Origin: Rhodovulum euryhalinum
GTDB taxonomy: Bacteria > Pseudomonadota > Alphaproteobacteria > Rhodobacterales > Rhodobacteraceae
Direction: 5' to 3'
DNA: 64,000 nt
Assembly (NCBI RefSeq): GCF_004342445.1
Contig: NZ_SLWW01000015.1
Coordinates: 1 to 64,000 of the forward strand
Positions 16,099 to 25,343 of this stretch are shown piece by piece. The notes under the pieces were generated by a model that worked only from the letters and a program-made list of their open reading frames with translations, had not been told where the DNA came from and made no database searches. A program made the position numbers and the translations under genes. Position 1 is the stretch's first letter. Each line of letters starts with the position of its first letter.

Positions 16099-16512
16099 CT
16101 AGTCGTCGGAGAGGGGCATCCGAAGCAGGGGCGCGCCGCAGAACGCGCAGTTCCGGGCCTCGGTCCGCGTGAAGACCCGGCAAGCCGCGCATTTCCGGCC
16201 GAAGCGCTCAGGATGGGCGAGGTTCTCCCGATGGGCCTCTGGTTCCAGCCGCGCGAAGATCTCTTCGCTGAGCTGTCCGAACAAGATCTCCAGCGCTGGT
16301 GGGACGTCGTAGTTTCCGGCGAAGGGCTCCCAGATATGGCCGTGCCCCGCCACGGGCGGACGCTGCAGATCCTGCTCGATCTGGTCCACCGTCCGTTCGG
16401 GCGCCTTCGTCCAGTCGAAATAGGTCTCGACGAAGCGCGCCCATCCGTCCCAGTGCGAGAGACGCGCTGCCTCGGCTCGAAGGAGGTCGGGATCGGTTTC
16501 CAGGGCTTTCAT
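16099..16512 (-). CDS. Small protein with a C-terminal zinc-ribbon-like motif (137 aa)
   Basis: I do not recognise the family. It starts MKALETDPDLLRAEAARLS; the frame is open upstream but that part is not protein-like, so ATG 16512 is chosen. The body is acidic and aromatic (GWARFVETYFDWTKAPER). The C-terminus has two cysteine pairs, CAAC and CAFC, 17 residues apart, as in zinc ribbons of the rubredoxin type. No signal peptide is present, so it is cytoplasmic. Convergent with the SH3-like protein gene. Confidence 0.55.
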   Translation of the reverse strand: MKALETDPDLLRAEAARLSHWDGWARFVETYFDWTKAPERTVDQIEQDLQRPPVAGHGHIWEPFAGNYDVPPALEILFGQLSEEIFARLEPEAHRENLAHPERFGRKCAACRVFTRTEARNCAFCGAPLLRMPLSDD

Positions 16513-16811
16513 GGCGGGCCTCGGGATCGGACTTTCGGCGCAAGGGGAGGGGCTGGTCAATGACGAGAGAGTGCCGAACTTCCGAAAAAGGTACCACAGG
16601 CAGGTGGTCTTTCGACGGTCTTCTTTTTCCCTTTCCGAGCCGCGGAATGATGGCTGGAGTCGACTGCGACATATAGAATATCTCCTTGTCCTCTCCTGCC
16701 TGCGCCCCGTCATGCGACGATGCGCGTGGTGCGGGCGGCTGCGCCGGGCCCTAGGGTGCCGACGGGAAACGAGGCGTGGACCGGCGCCGGCTGTCTGACG
16801 AGGCACGGGGA
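16513..16811. other. Divergent intergenic region
   Basis: This 299-base stretch separates the minus-strand zinc-ribbon protein from the plus-strand LuxR-type gene. It is less GC-rich than its surroundings around 16600-16690, as expected for promoters. I see no gene. Confidence 0.4.
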
Positions 16812-17375
16812 ATGCAGAGCTTGAAGCCAAGGCCGGGGATGCGCGCCATGCAGGTCGGCTGTGCTACCTTCTTTGCCGGCGACGTGCTGTACGACCTCTT
16901 CGAACTGGCCTCGCGGAAATCCCTCCCTGGTCTCGTGGATGCGCTGCACCTGGGAGTCGAAAGCCTGGCCGTCGGCTTCCTGCTCGCAAGCTTGCGAACT
17001 GGCGCCGAATACGAACGCGCCCTTCGCACCCTGGGCGAGAACAAGGACTAGACCCTGTCGGCCCTGCGCGCCTCGTTCGACGATCTGGTCTGCGCCAAGT
17101 TCGACCAATGGGCGCTGTCGCAGGCCGAGCGCGACGTCGCCCTGCTTGCGTTTCGCGGGCTGCGGATCTCGGAAATCGCGACCTTGCGCGGCACCCGCGA
17201 AGGCACCGTAAAAGCGCAGATGAGCGCGATTCTGCACAAGTCCGGGGTCAAGACCCGGGCGGAGTTTCTCGCGCTGTTCATGGACGAGTTCATCGACCTG
17301 GGCGTCGGCTCGGCGGCAGACGGCACCGCGATCCCGTGCAGGGACGGCGAGCACCGCGCGCAAATCTGGGATTGA
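16812..17375 (+). pseudogene. LuxR-type transcriptional regulator with an in-frame amber codon
   Basis: The first part (from MQSLKPRPGMRAMQVGC) has two hydrophobic segments (about residues 11-30 and 42-60) and ends ...RTLGENKD at TAG 17049-17051. With no frame shift it continues TLSALRASFDDLVCAKFDQW and then a LuxR-type helix-turn-helix (LSQAERDVALLAFRGLRISE, IATLRGTREGTVKAQMSAIL, ...SGVKTRAEFLALFMDEFID). In membrane-anchored regulators of this kind the position is commonly a charged or Gln residue, so one base change (e.g. CAG to TAG) explains it. As it stands the DNA-binding half is not made, unless an internal start is used. Confidence 0.8.
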
Positions 17376-17794
17376 TGGCGCCGATTGCACTTTTGTTTAC
17401 ATTGCTGCGGGCCTGTCCGACGCTCGCGGCACGGCGCAGCGGCCGCCTGGCCGCCCCCGACCGGCCTCACCGAAGAATTATCCTTTTTTGGCAACATGAT
17501 GGACGGCGCCCGGCGGGCCGTCCTGCTTGCCAAGGCATGCCATTAACGCATGGCGGTCATGCACAAAAAGGCGCATCTTGGGCCTCCGTGTTTCTGGAGA
17601 CGGAATAGATCCGAACCAACATGAAGCCATTTTTTTCAATGCCTTGCGCCCATCTCAGCCCAGGGTTGAAGTCGTTTCGGACATCTTGACCAACGATCCG
17701 TCAATTGCGTGAGCTTTCCGGAGGGAGGCGTGGCTCTTGAGGGGACCGACGGCGTCGCCCGCACGCAATCGTGTTTTGGTCAGGGAGGGAACGG
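17376..17794 (+). other. Intergenic region ahead of the dihaem cytochrome gene
   Basis: No gene is supported. Bases around 17470-17500 and 17615-17645 are AT-rich compared with the rest and may hold the promoter for the operon at 17795. A strong ribosome site, GGGAGGGA, ends about 5 bases before that ATG. Confidence 0.4.
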
Positions 17795-18700
17795 ATGACG
17801 ACCTTGAAGGATTTTCACCGGACGATGATCGGGCTCTTGTTCTGTGCCGGCGCCGCGCTGGCGCAGGTGGCGCATGCTGACCCGGGCGACGACGATGACG
17901 ACCACGAAGAGCACGAGGAACAGATGCTCACGCTGGCGCAGAAGCTGGCCATTGACCTGTCGGACGGGACCGGGACATTTGATGCCGACACCTCGGTGGT
18001 CGAGGACCTCATCATCGGGCGGGGACTATCGATCCCCTACAGCTACGTGAACATGCTGATGCACACGCCGAACGCGTTCGGCCCCGGGCCGGCCTGCGTG
18101 GTCTGCCATTCCAGCGCGGACCCGGCAAAGAGCTATCGCGGGCTCGACCTGTCGTCATGCGACGGCATCCGCACCGGGTCGACCGAGGCCCCGGCGCGGC
18201 CGATCATCACCCCGGGCAACAATCCCGCGAAGGGCATCCTGGGCCGCCGGCTGCGCAACAACCGGATGCCGTTCGGCACCAATTTCCAGGTGCCCACACG
18301 GTCGCCCAACATCGAACTGGTGGAGGCATGGATCCGCGACGGTGCGGTGGACGACCAGTATTTCAATGACAATGTTCTGCCGCTGTTCGCCACCGAGGGG
18401 GCCTTCGGGTCCGACGCGCCGGCCTGCACCGACTGCCACATGTCGAACCATGAACCTCCCAGCTTCCACGAGATGGACCTGACCTCGTTCAGGGGCATCA
18501 TGCTGGGGGCGGATTCGGTCGCCAAGGGGGTCGAGAACGCGACGAAGATCGTGATCCCCGGCGCGCCCGAGGCCAGCCCGCTGTTGCAGCACCTGACCGA
18601 GAACCGCATGCCGCCGGGCATCAGCCCCGTGGAGGATCGCGACCACCCCAACACGTTGATCCTGTTCGAGTGGGTGCGGCAGGGGGCGCCTTGCGAGTGA
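17795..18700 (+). CDS. Periplasmic dihaem cytochrome c with two repeated domains
   Basis: A 301-residue exported cytochrome. Signal peptide to about residue 30 (AQVAHA|DPG), then an acidic run (DDDDDHEEHEEQ). Two homologous haem domains follow: CVVCHSSADPAKSYRGLDL... with NRMPFG, and CTDCHMSNHEPPSFHEMDL... with NRMPPG. Each CXXCH is therefore paired with a Met about 55-80 residues later as the probable sixth ligand. Both domains end in a similar LVEAWIRDGA / LFEWVRQGA segment, which shows an internal duplication. The stop overlaps the GTG of the PQQ-like gene, so the two products probably work together in periplasmic electron transfer. The substrate is unknown. Confidence 0.85.
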   Translation: MTTLKDFHRTMIGLLFCAGAALAQVAHADPGDDDDDHEEHEEQMLTLAQKLAIDLSDGTGTFDADTSVVEDLIIGRGLSIPYSYVNMLMHTPNAFGPGPACVVCHSSADPAKSYRGLDLSSCDGIRTGSTEAPARPIITPGNNPAKGILGRRLRNNRMPFGTNFQVPTRSPNIELVEAWIRDGAVDDQYFNDNVLPLFATEGAFGSDAPACTDCHMSNHEPPSFHEMDLTSFRGIMLGADSVAKGVENATKIVIPGAPEASPLLQHLTENRMPPGISPVEDRDHPNTLILFEWVRQGAPCE

Positions 18701-19779
18701 GGCTGCCGCGGCGAAGCCTGCTGGCGGCGGCGCCCGCGCTGCTGCTGTCCGGTCGGGGGGCTGCCGCGGCGCAGCCCCTCGAGACGGTGCGGGACTGGCG
18801 CACCGGCAACGCGGCGCTCGGCCCCCCGGCGCTGGACAGCGGCCGGCTTTACTTCTGCGGCACTAGGACGGCGGGCTGCGTCTCGCCCGGCACCGGCACA
18901 CCGCTCTGGGAGCGTCCGCACGGCCTGCCCGGGCCGGCCGTGTTCCGGCCCCGGCTGCAAGGCGACCGGGTAGTCGTCGGCGGCCGCGCCGGGATCGCCT
19001 GCCTTGGCCGCGAGGACGGGCGCGAACTATGGCGGCACGTCGCGCGGATCCAGACCGGGGTGCCGGCCGTGGACCCGGACACGGTGGTTTTCGGTGACGG
19101 ACACGAGATCGTCGCCCGCGACCTGCAGAGCGGCGCGGAACGTTGGCGTTTCGCGGCCATTCCCGATACGCTGGCCAGCTATGCGCCCTGCATTTCGGGT
19201 GGGCGCGTCTTCGCCGGGCCGGGCGACGGCGTGCTCTACTGCCTCGACCTGGCAACGGGGCGCCGCGTCTGGGCGCAGGAGCGGCGCGGGTTGTGGCAAT
19301 ACCTGCGCCAGATCCACGCCGCCGACGGGATACTCGTCGCGGGCAGCTACAAGGAGCAGCTTTTCGGTATCGCGCCGGACGACGGAAGCATCCTGTGGCA
19401 GTTCGTGGCCGGCAACTTCATCAATTCGCACCACCTGGCCGGCGATCTGGCCTGCCTGTGGTCGCCCACGGGCTGGATCTACGCGATCGACATCCTGTCG
19501 GGGGCAGTGCGGTGGCGCCACCAGACGACCGACTATCGCCCCGGCGGCGGGGATTGGGCGTCGCTGATGGCCGAACTGACCAGCCGGGCGGGCCTGCTCT
19601 ATACGCTCGACATGGACGACACGCTGCGGCTGCTCGACCTCGCGAGCGGAGATCTGCGCGGCCAGGGGCGGGTTCCAGGACGGGTGCGCCACGCGGTCCT
19701 GCCCGTCGGCGACCGCCGTGTGGTCTTTCCGATGACGGATGGCAGCCTGCGCATGACACGGATGCCGTTCGCCCGCTGA
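18697..19779 (+). CDS. Exported PQQ-type beta-propeller protein
   Basis: A 360-residue protein starting at GTG 18697, which overlaps the cytochrome's stop (GTGA). The N-terminus LPRRSLLAAAPALLLS has a twin-arginine look, so the protein may be exported folded. The body is a beta-propeller of repeats with the DLxSGxxxWRF-type tryptophan docking motif (SGAERWRFAA, TGRRVWAQE, DGSILWQFVA, SGAVRWRHQT). At 360 residues it is much shorter than quinoprotein alcohol dehydrogenases, and I see no vicinal Cys pair, so it may be a BamB-like scaffold rather than an enzyme. Its coupling to a dihaem cytochrome c favours a redox role. Confidence 0.8.
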   Translation: MRLPRRSLLAAAPALLLSGRGAAAAQPLETVRDWRTGNAALGPPALDSGRLYFCGTRTAGCVSPGTGTPLWERPHGLPGPAVFRPRLQGDRVVVGGRAGIACLGREDGRELWRHVARIQTGVPAVDPDTVVFGDGHEIVARDLQSGAERWRFAAIPDTLASYAPCISGGRVFAGPGDGVLYCLDLATGRRVWAQERRGLWQYLRQIHAADGILVAGSYKEQLFGIAPDDGSILWQFVAGNFINSHHLAGDLACLWSPTGWIYAIDILSGAVRWRHQTTDYRPGGGDWASLMAELTSRAGLLYTLDMDDTLRLLDLASGDLRGQGRVPGRVRHAVLPVGDRRVVFPMTDGSLRMTRMPFAR

Positions 19780-20214
19780 CGGACCGGCATGGGTTGACCA
19801 TGCGAGCGAGCAAATCCGTTGCACTGGGGGGCGGTCACATCATCAGGACCGATTGGGCGCGCGCGATTCGGTCCCGGCTTGCGACTGCCTGTTGTGCGTG
19901 CCGGATCCCGGCCATCCGCCCGGCGATGCGTCGATCCGGGAGGGGGTACACCGGCGGCGGGTCTTCGCCGCGGGCGATGCGGGCCCTTCGCTTCTGCACG
20001 CCGGTGCCTGACTTTCTGGGCGCCCGGTGACCGCCTCGGTCTCCTGATGCCAGCAGCCTGCTTCGGCGAGGCGGCAGGAGCAGGCTTTGCGCGGGCCGTG
20101 CGGCGAGCAGTCGGATTGCGCCGCCGCGTTGCAGCGGTTCCGCATCCGGTTGCCGCACTCCGCTGCCGGGGAAGCGCGTCCATGTTCCGTGAGCTGGCCG
20201 GTGGGCGCGATCGC
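19780..20214. other. Convergent intergenic region, no gene supported
   Basis: The plus-strand propeller gene and the minus-strand hyf operon both end here. Long open frames on both strands are Arg-rich and look like high-GC artefacts. I found no hairpin with a T-run that I would call a terminator. Confidence 0.45.
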
Positions 20215-20748
20215 TCATCCCGGTCCGGATCCGGCGCCTTGCCGTTCGACAAGCGCGAGCAGGCCGTCGAGCAACGCCAGCGGGGCGGGCGGGCAGCCGG
20301 GGATGTGCAGGTCGACGGGCAGCACCGCCGCGACCCCGCCGGCGATGGCGTAGCTGCCGGCGAAGCAGCCGCCGTCCTTGGCACACTCGCCCACGGCGAT
20401 CACCCATTTCGGCGCCGGGGTGGCGTCAAATGTGCGCCTGAGCGCCTCGGCCATGTTGCGCGTCACAGGCCCCGTGACCAGCAGCACGTCGGCATGCCGC
20501 GGCGAGGCGACGAAATGCAGCCCGAACCGTTCGAGATCGTAGAACGGGTTGCTCAGGGCGTGGATTTCAAGTTCGCAGCCATTGCAGGATCCGGCATCGA
20601 CCGCGCGGATCGACAGGCTGCGCCCAAGCCTCGTGCGGACCGCCCGGGCAAGCGCCGCGCCGAGTTCGTCGCGCGCCGCCTGGCCGGGCTCGGGGGCGGG
20701 CTCGGTCATCGGAGCCCGGATCAGGCCGTCGAGCAGAAAGCGAAGCAC
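20215..20748 (-). CDS. hyfI: NuoB/HyfI-like iron-sulfur subunit of a complex-I-like complex
   Basis: A 177-residue subunit homologous to the small subunit of group 4 [NiFe] hydrogenases and to NuoB. It keeps the ligands of the proximal [4Fe-4S] cluster: C55 and C58 in SCNGCELEI, C122 in GECAKDGG and C152 in IPGCPPAP. The GTG start at 20748 is chosen because GGGAG lies a few bases upstream and the start falls 10 bases after the stop of the large subunit. It is the last gene of the hyfBCEFGI unit. Because the large subunit lacks nickel ligands, the cluster probably serves another redox partner. Confidence 0.85.
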   Translation of the reverse strand: MLRFLLDGLIRAPMTEPAPEPGQAARDELGAALARAVRTRLGRSLSIRAVDAGSCNGCELEIHALSNPFYDLERFGLHFVASPRHADVLLVTGPVTRNMAEALRRTFDATPAPKWVIAVGECAKDGGCFAGSYAIAGGVAAVLPVDLHIPGCPPAPLALLDGLLALVERQGAGSGPG

Positions 20749-20758
20749 GGCGTCTCCC

Positions 20759-22270
20759 TCACAGATCTTGCCCGGAATACGAGCAGTTGAAGGATTTGTT
20801 GCAGAGCGGAAAGTCGGCGATGATGTCGCCCTCGATCGCAGCCTCGAGAAGCGGCCACTGGAACCAGGACGGATCGCGCATGTGGCAGCGCGCGATGGTG
20901 CCTTGCGCATCGAGCGCCAACCAGACCAGAATGTCACCGCGGAACCCCTCGACAAGGCCAAGACCCGAGCGTGGGCCCCCGGCGGGGCTGACCGGCGCCC
21001 GCACCGGTCCCGGCGGCAAAGCATTGAGGATCTGGGTGATCAGGGAACAGCTTTGTTCCACTTCCCTGATCCGGATCCATATCCGGGCGTTGATGTCGCC
21101 ATCGGTGCGCACCGGCACCTCAAGCCGCAGGCTGTCGTAAGGGGCATAGCGCAGGTCGCGCCGGGCGTCGAAGTCGCGTCCCGAGGCCCGGCCGACATAG
21201 CCGCCCGCGGCAAAGCGGTGGGCGAGGCCGGGGTCCAGCCGTCCGGTCGCCACGGTCCGGTCCAGCAGCGATGGCGTATTGTCATAAAGCTCGACAAGCG
21301 CCGGGAAGCGCGCCCGGAGCATCTGGATCAGGGCCTGGATTTCGGCCGCACCGCCAGTGTCGAGATCCACCGTCACGCCGCCGGGCACGATCCGGTCACG
21401 CATGAAGCGGTGACCGAAGACCGATCCCGCGACCCGCAGCACCTGCTCGCGAAGCGCGCCGGTCTGTGCCAGCATCATCGCGAAGGCGGCATCGTTGCAG
21501 ATCGCCCCGATGTCGCCCAGGTGATTGGCCAGCCGTTCCAGTTCCGCCATCAGCCCGCGCAGGTACAGGGCGCGCGGCGGCACCGCGACCGACAGCGCCG
21601 CCTCGGCCGCCTGCGCAAAGGCGAAGGCATAGGCGACGGTACTGTCGCCGCTGGTCCGGCCGGCCAGCTCTGCCCCGCGCTCCAGCGTCGCCCCCTGCAT
21701 CAGCCGGTCGATGCCCTTGTGGACATAGCCCAGACGCTGTTCCAGCCGTACCACGGTCTCGCCCTGCGCCGTAAAGCGGAAATGCCCGGGCTCGATGATC
21801 CCGGCATGCACCGGTCCAACAGGCACCTGGTGAAGGCTCTCGCCCGCGACCGGCAGGAAGGCATAGGGCGCGGGACCGGCATGCGGTGTGGGCTTGCCCA
21901 GCGGATGGGCGATGTCCCAGTGACCATGGTCGAGCCAGGGGCGCCGGTCCTCGGCGCCGTGCAGCTCGTACCCGTAGAGATCGGCCGCCGCGCGCTCCAG
22001 CCGTTGCGCCGGGGCATGGCGGGCGCCGATGGACGGAAAGCCGTCGTGCACCCCCGCAAGGCGTGCCACCGCAACGGCGCGGGCGTCCGCGTCATGCAGC
22101 GCAAGACATACGGCGTCGGTTTCGCCCCAGAGACCGAGCAGCGCGAACCGGCCCGCGGCAAGTGCCCGGCCAAGCGCGATCCATTCGGTCGCCTTGACCC
22201 CGGTTGCGGCCAGCGGCGCCGTGCGAAAATCGCGGGAGCGGGTCCAGTCGAGTCCGGGCAGGTCGGTCAT
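20759..22270 (-). CDS. hyfG: HyfG/NuoCD-like large subunit lacking the [NiFe] ligands
   Basis: A 503-residue fusion of a NuoC-like domain (about 1-140) and a NuoD/hydrogenase-large-subunit domain (about 145-503). The N-terminal motif region VHKGIDRLM...LAGR is conserved, but where HycE/HyfG have RVCGIC this protein has GRTSGDST (residues 204-211), so both cysteines are gone. The C-terminal DPCxxC is replaced by FPLCNKSFNCSYSG. It therefore cannot hold a nickel-iron centre. This fits the energy-converting-hydrogenase-related (Ehr) class of complexes, thought to couple an unknown redox reaction to ion translocation. It precedes hyfI by 10 bases and lies 7 bases after hyfF. Confidence 0.85.
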   Translation of the reverse strand: MTDLPGLDWTRSRDFRTAPLAATGVKATEWIALGRALAAGRFALLGLWGETDAVCLALHDADARAVAVARLAGVHDGFPSIGARHAPAQRLERAAADLYGYELHGAEDRRPWLDHGHWDIAHPLGKPTPHAGPAPYAFLPVAGESLHQVPVGPVHAGIIEPGHFRFTAQGETVVRLEQRLGYVHKGIDRLMQGATLERGAELAGRTSGDSTVAYAFAFAQAAEAALSVAVPPRALYLRGLMAELERLANHLGDIGAICNDAAFAMMLAQTGALREQVLRVAGSVFGHRFMRDRIVPGGVTVDLDTGGAAEIQALIQMLRARFPALVELYDNTPSLLDRTVATGRLDPGLAHRFAAGGYVGRASGRDFDARRDLRYAPYDSLRLEVPVRTDGDINARIWIRIREVEQSCSLITQILNALPPGPVRAPVSPAGGPRSGLGLVEGFRGDILVWLALDAQGTIARCHMRDPSWFQWPLLEAAIEGDIIADFPLCNKSFNCSYSGQDL

Positions 22271-22277
22271 GCTTGCC

Positions 22278-23723
22278 TCATCCCAACACTCCCGCCACCG
22301 CCTGGAACCAGTCGACCATCGCCTGCGGCATGTGCAGACCGATCAGATAGACCAGCGCCAGATGCAGCCAGAGCGGCACCAGAGAGCCCTGCATCGGCGC
22401 GTTCTGTCCCGTTGGCTCGCCGAAGGCGATCCCGGTCAGCCGCAACAGCAGCGCCCCGAAGGCGAGCACCAGGCCGAACACCAGGATCAGCGCCATGAGC
22501 GGCATCCGGGCAAAGCTGGTGGTCACGATCAGGAACTCGCTCATGAACACGCCCGAAGGCGGCATCCCGGCGATCGAGAGCACCGCCAGAACCAGACCCC
22601 AGCCGAGCGCCGGATGGCTTTGCGTCAGGCCGCGGATATCGGCCAGTCGCTGGGTGCCCTTGATCTGTGCGACATTGCCGACGGCGAAGAATATGGCCGA
22701 TTTGGTCAGGGAATGCATCACCATGTGCAGCAGCCCCGCGAAATTGGCGAGCGGCCCGCCGATGCCGAATGCGAAGACGATGATGCCCATGTGCTCGATC
22801 GAGGAATAGGCAAACAGCCGTTTGATGTCGCGGCGGCGGTACAGCATGAAGGCGGCAAAGACCAGCGACAGAAGTCCCAGCCCGATCATCAGCGGCCCCG
22901 GTGCAAGGGCGGCCTCGTTGGCGGTCATCAACAGCTTGAAGCGCAACACCGCATAGAGCGCCACGTTCAGCAGAAGCCCCGACAATACAGCCGAGATGGG
23001 GGTCGGGCCTTCGGCATGGGCGTCCGGCAGCCAGGCGTGGAAGGGGGCAAGCCCCACCTTGGTCCCGTAGCCCACCAGCAGGAACACGAAGGCCACGTTC
23101 AGCATCGCCGGATCGAAGCGTGCCGCCGCCCCGATCAGGTTGGTCCAGACCATCGCGGGCGTGCCTTCGCCCAGAACCGGCTGCGCCGCCATGTAGACGA
23201 GGATCGTGCCGAACAAAGCCAGCGCAATGCCCACCGAGCCGAGGATGAAGTACTTCCAGGCCGCCTCCAGCGCCTCGTGGGTGCGGTAGAGGCCGACCAT
23301 GAGGACCGTGGTCAGGGTGGCAAGCTCGATCGCCACCCACATCAGGCCGATATTGTTCGACACCAGCGCCAGGTTCATGCCGAACATCATCGTCTGGTAC
23401 ATGGCATGGTAGAACCGCAGGTTGACCGGCGTCAGGTGGCCGCTTTTCAGTTCCTGGCCGATATAGCCGGCCGAAAAGGTGGCGGCGGTGGCCCCGACGA
23501 AGGTGTTCAGCACGATGAAGACGATGTTGAGATCGTCCACATGGAGGAGATCGCCCGGCGCCGGCCTGTCCAGCACCACCAGCGCGGCAGCAGCAAGAAA
23601 CGCAAGGAAACTGGCCGCGACATTGATCCATGCGCCCGCCCGATAGCCCGGCAGCAATGCCAGCAGCGCGGCGGCCCCGACCGGCACCGCCAGAACGGCG
23701 ACAAGCGCGTCGGCCCCGGTCAT
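22278..23723 (-). CDS. hyfF: HyfF-like proton-pumping membrane subunit
   Basis: A 481-residue integral membrane protein of the NuoL/M/N (Mrp antiporter) family with about 13-14 hydrophobic helices. Family signatures are present: LMWVAIELATL with the conserved Glu of helix 5, KVGLAPFHAWLPDAHAEGP with the helix 7 Lys, and HMVMHSLTKSAIFFAVGN in the second half-channel. The stop of hyfE overlaps its start (ATGA region at 23720-23723). Together with HyfB it would form the ion-translocating arm of the complex. Confidence 0.9.
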   Translation of the reverse strand: MTGADALVAVLAVPVGAAALLALLPGYRAGAWINVAASFLAFLAAAALVVLDRPAPGDLLHVDDLNIVFIVLNTFVGATAATFSAGYIGQELKSGHLTPVNLRFYHAMYQTMMFGMNLALVSNNIGLMWVAIELATLTTVLMVGLYRTHEALEAAWKYFILGSVGIALALFGTILVYMAAQPVLGEGTPAMVWTNLIGAAARFDPAMLNVAFVFLLVGYGTKVGLAPFHAWLPDAHAEGPTPISAVLSGLLLNVALYAVLRFKLLMTANEAALAPGPLMIGLGLLSLVFAAFMLYRRRDIKRLFAYSSIEHMGIIVFAFGIGGPLANFAGLLHMVMHSLTKSAIFFAVGNVAQIKGTQRLADIRGLTQSHPALGWGLVLAVLSIAGMPPSGVFMSEFLIVTTSFARMPLMALILVFGLVLAFGALLLRLTGIAFGEPTGQNAPMQGSLVPLWLHLALVYLIGLHMPQAMVDWFQAVAGVLG

Positions 23724-24385
23724 GGCCGGTCTCCCCGGAACTCGCCCATCGTCTCGACATCCACCGAGTCGAACCGCTCGCGAATACGGAACAGGAACAC
23801 GCCGATCACGATCATCGCGATCAGCACCGAAAACGCGACGCTGATCTCCACCACCAGCGGCATCCCCTGCGCCCCGGCGGCGGCCAGGATCAGCCCGTTT
23901 TCCAGCGACATGAAGCCCACCACCTGCGTCACCGCGTTGCGCCGTGTCACCATCATCAGCATGCCCAGCAGGATCACTGACAGCGCAAAGGCGAGATCCT
24001 CGCGTGCCAGTGCGCTTTCGGCCGCGGCGGTCAGTTGCAGCATCAGCAGGATCGACAACGCCACCAGACCCATGCCCGCCAGCATCGTGGGCACGACGCC
24101 TGTGACCGTCTCGACCTGGCGCTGAATCCCCATTCGTGCCACCATCCGGTGCAGCGCCCAGGGGACGATCATCGCCTTGAAGACCAGTGCAATCGCCGCC
24201 GTCGCGTACAGATGCGGTGCACCCTGGATGAACGCCTGCCAGGCCACCGCCAGCGCCAGGACCACGGCCTGCATCGCGAAGGTGTTGAGCAGGGCATAGA
24301 TCCGGTCCTGGTAGATCATCATGAAGCTGACCAGCACCAGGCTGCCGGACAAGAGATGCGCGATGTCGAAGGCGTAGCCGTCCAT
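23720..24385 (-). CDS. hyfE: Hydrogenase-4 component E-like membrane subunit (NuoK-related)
   Basis: A 221-residue membrane protein with about six or seven helices. It carries the NuoK-like motif GFMSLENGLILAA, with its conserved membrane Glu, and a C-terminal helix (FSVLIAMIVIGVFLFRIRERF). It sits between hyfC and hyfF as in Hyf/Hyc-type operons. The start at 24385 is 1 base beyond the stop of hyfC (24387), so the two are effectively contiguous. Confidence 0.88.
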   Translation of the reverse strand: MDGYAFDIAHLLSGSLVLVSFMMIYQDRIYALLNTFAMQAVVLALAVAWQAFIQGAPHLYATAAIALVFKAMIVPWALHRMVARMGIQRQVETVTGVVPTMLAGMGLVALSILLMLQLTAAAESALAREDLAFALSVILLGMLMMVTRRNAVTQVVGFMSLENGLILAAAGAQGMPLVVEISVAFSVLIAMIVIGVFLFRIRERFDSVDVETMGEFRGDRP

Positions 24386-24386
24386 C

Positions 24387-25343
24387 TCAGAGGCTCCTCG
24401 ACACGAACAGAAGAAGCGTTCCCAGCAGCCCCAGCATCAGCCCGACACCCAGAAAGTCGGGAATACGGAACACCCGCATCTTCGCGACCGACGTCTCGAA
24501 GATCGCCAACAGCGTTCCGCCGGCCGCAAGCTTTGCAAGGAAGAACAGGAACCCGGTCACGAAACCGGCGGGCCCGGCATCGGCCGGGGCGATCCCCCAG
24601 GGCGCGGCAAGGCAGCCGATCAGTGCGACATAGAGCAGGAGCTTCAGCGCCGCGGCGAGTTCGATCATCGCCAGGTGACGGCCGGAATATTCCAGCACCA
24701 TCGCCTCGTGCACCATGGTCAGTTCCAGGTGGGTCGCCGGGTTGTCGACCGGGATGCGGGCGTTTTCCGCGATGGCCACGATGATCAGCGCGATCAGCGC
24801 CATGCCCATCGACACGCGGATGCCCATCTCGCCCGAGGACATGAACGCGACGACGTTCGACAATTGCGTCGATCCCGCGATCAGCGCGACGGTGAACACG
24901 GCCAGCAGCATGGCCGGCTCGGCGATCGCCCCGATCATCATCTCGCGCGACGCGCCGAGGCCGCCGAAACTCGTGCCGACATCCAAGCTGGCGAGCGCCA
25001 GGAAGAACCGCGCGCTGCCCAGAAGCGCCACAAGCGCGATCAGGTCGGCGGTCCAGCTGAACTGGAGACCGATGGCAAAGGTCGGCACCAACGCCGCTGC
25101 CACCCAGGTCGCGGAGAAGATCATGTAGGGCGCGGCGCGGAACAGCCACGACGCGTTGTCCGCCAGCACCACGTCCTTGCGCATCAGCCGCGCCAGATCG
25201 CGATAGGGTTGCAGGATCGAGGGCCCCCGCCGGCGCATCAGCCGCGCCTTGACCTTGACGATCAGTCCGGTCAGTCCGGGTGCCAGAGCCAGCACGACCA
25301 GCATCTGCACCCCTTGCAGCACGAGATTGCCGATCAGTTCCAT
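24387..25343 (-). CDS. hyfC: HyfC/NuoH-like membrane subunit
   Basis: A 318-residue membrane protein related to NuoH and HycD/HyfC, the subunit that docks the peripheral arm to the membrane. About eight helices are visible. Family motifs: LKVKARLMRRRGPSILQPYR-type loop near residue 30-50 (the protein has VKARLMRRRGPSILQPYRDL), and AIAENARIPVDNPATHLELT with the conserved acidic residues followed by MVHEAMVLEYSGR. ATG 25343 lies 10 bases inside the end of hyfB. The frame is open far upstream, but this start is the family's. Confidence 0.9.
   Translation of the reverse strand: MELIGNLVLQGVQMLVVLALAPGLTGLIVKVKARLMRRRGPSILQPYRDLARLMRKDVVLADNASWLFRAAPYMIFSATWVAAALVPTFAIGLQFSWTADLIALVALLGSARFFLALASLDVGTSFGGLGASREMMIGAIAEPAMLLAVFTVALIAGSTQLSNVVAFMSSGEMGIRVSMGMALIALIIVAIAENARIPVDNPATHLELTMVHEAMVLEYSGRHLAMIELAAALKLLLYVALIGCLAAPWGIAPADAGPAGFVTGFLFFLAKLAAGGTLLAIFETSVAKMRVFRIPDFLGVGLMLGLLGTLLLFVSRSL

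Noticed and set aside
20759-22270. HyfG as an active hydrogenase large subunit
   Set aside because: Both cysteine pairs that bind nickel-iron are missing or altered, so no hydrogen activity should be assigned.
22029-24125. 698-codon plus-strand open frame across hyfF and hyfE
   Set aside because: Its protein is His/Gln/Arg-rich and antisense to recognisable membrane subunits.
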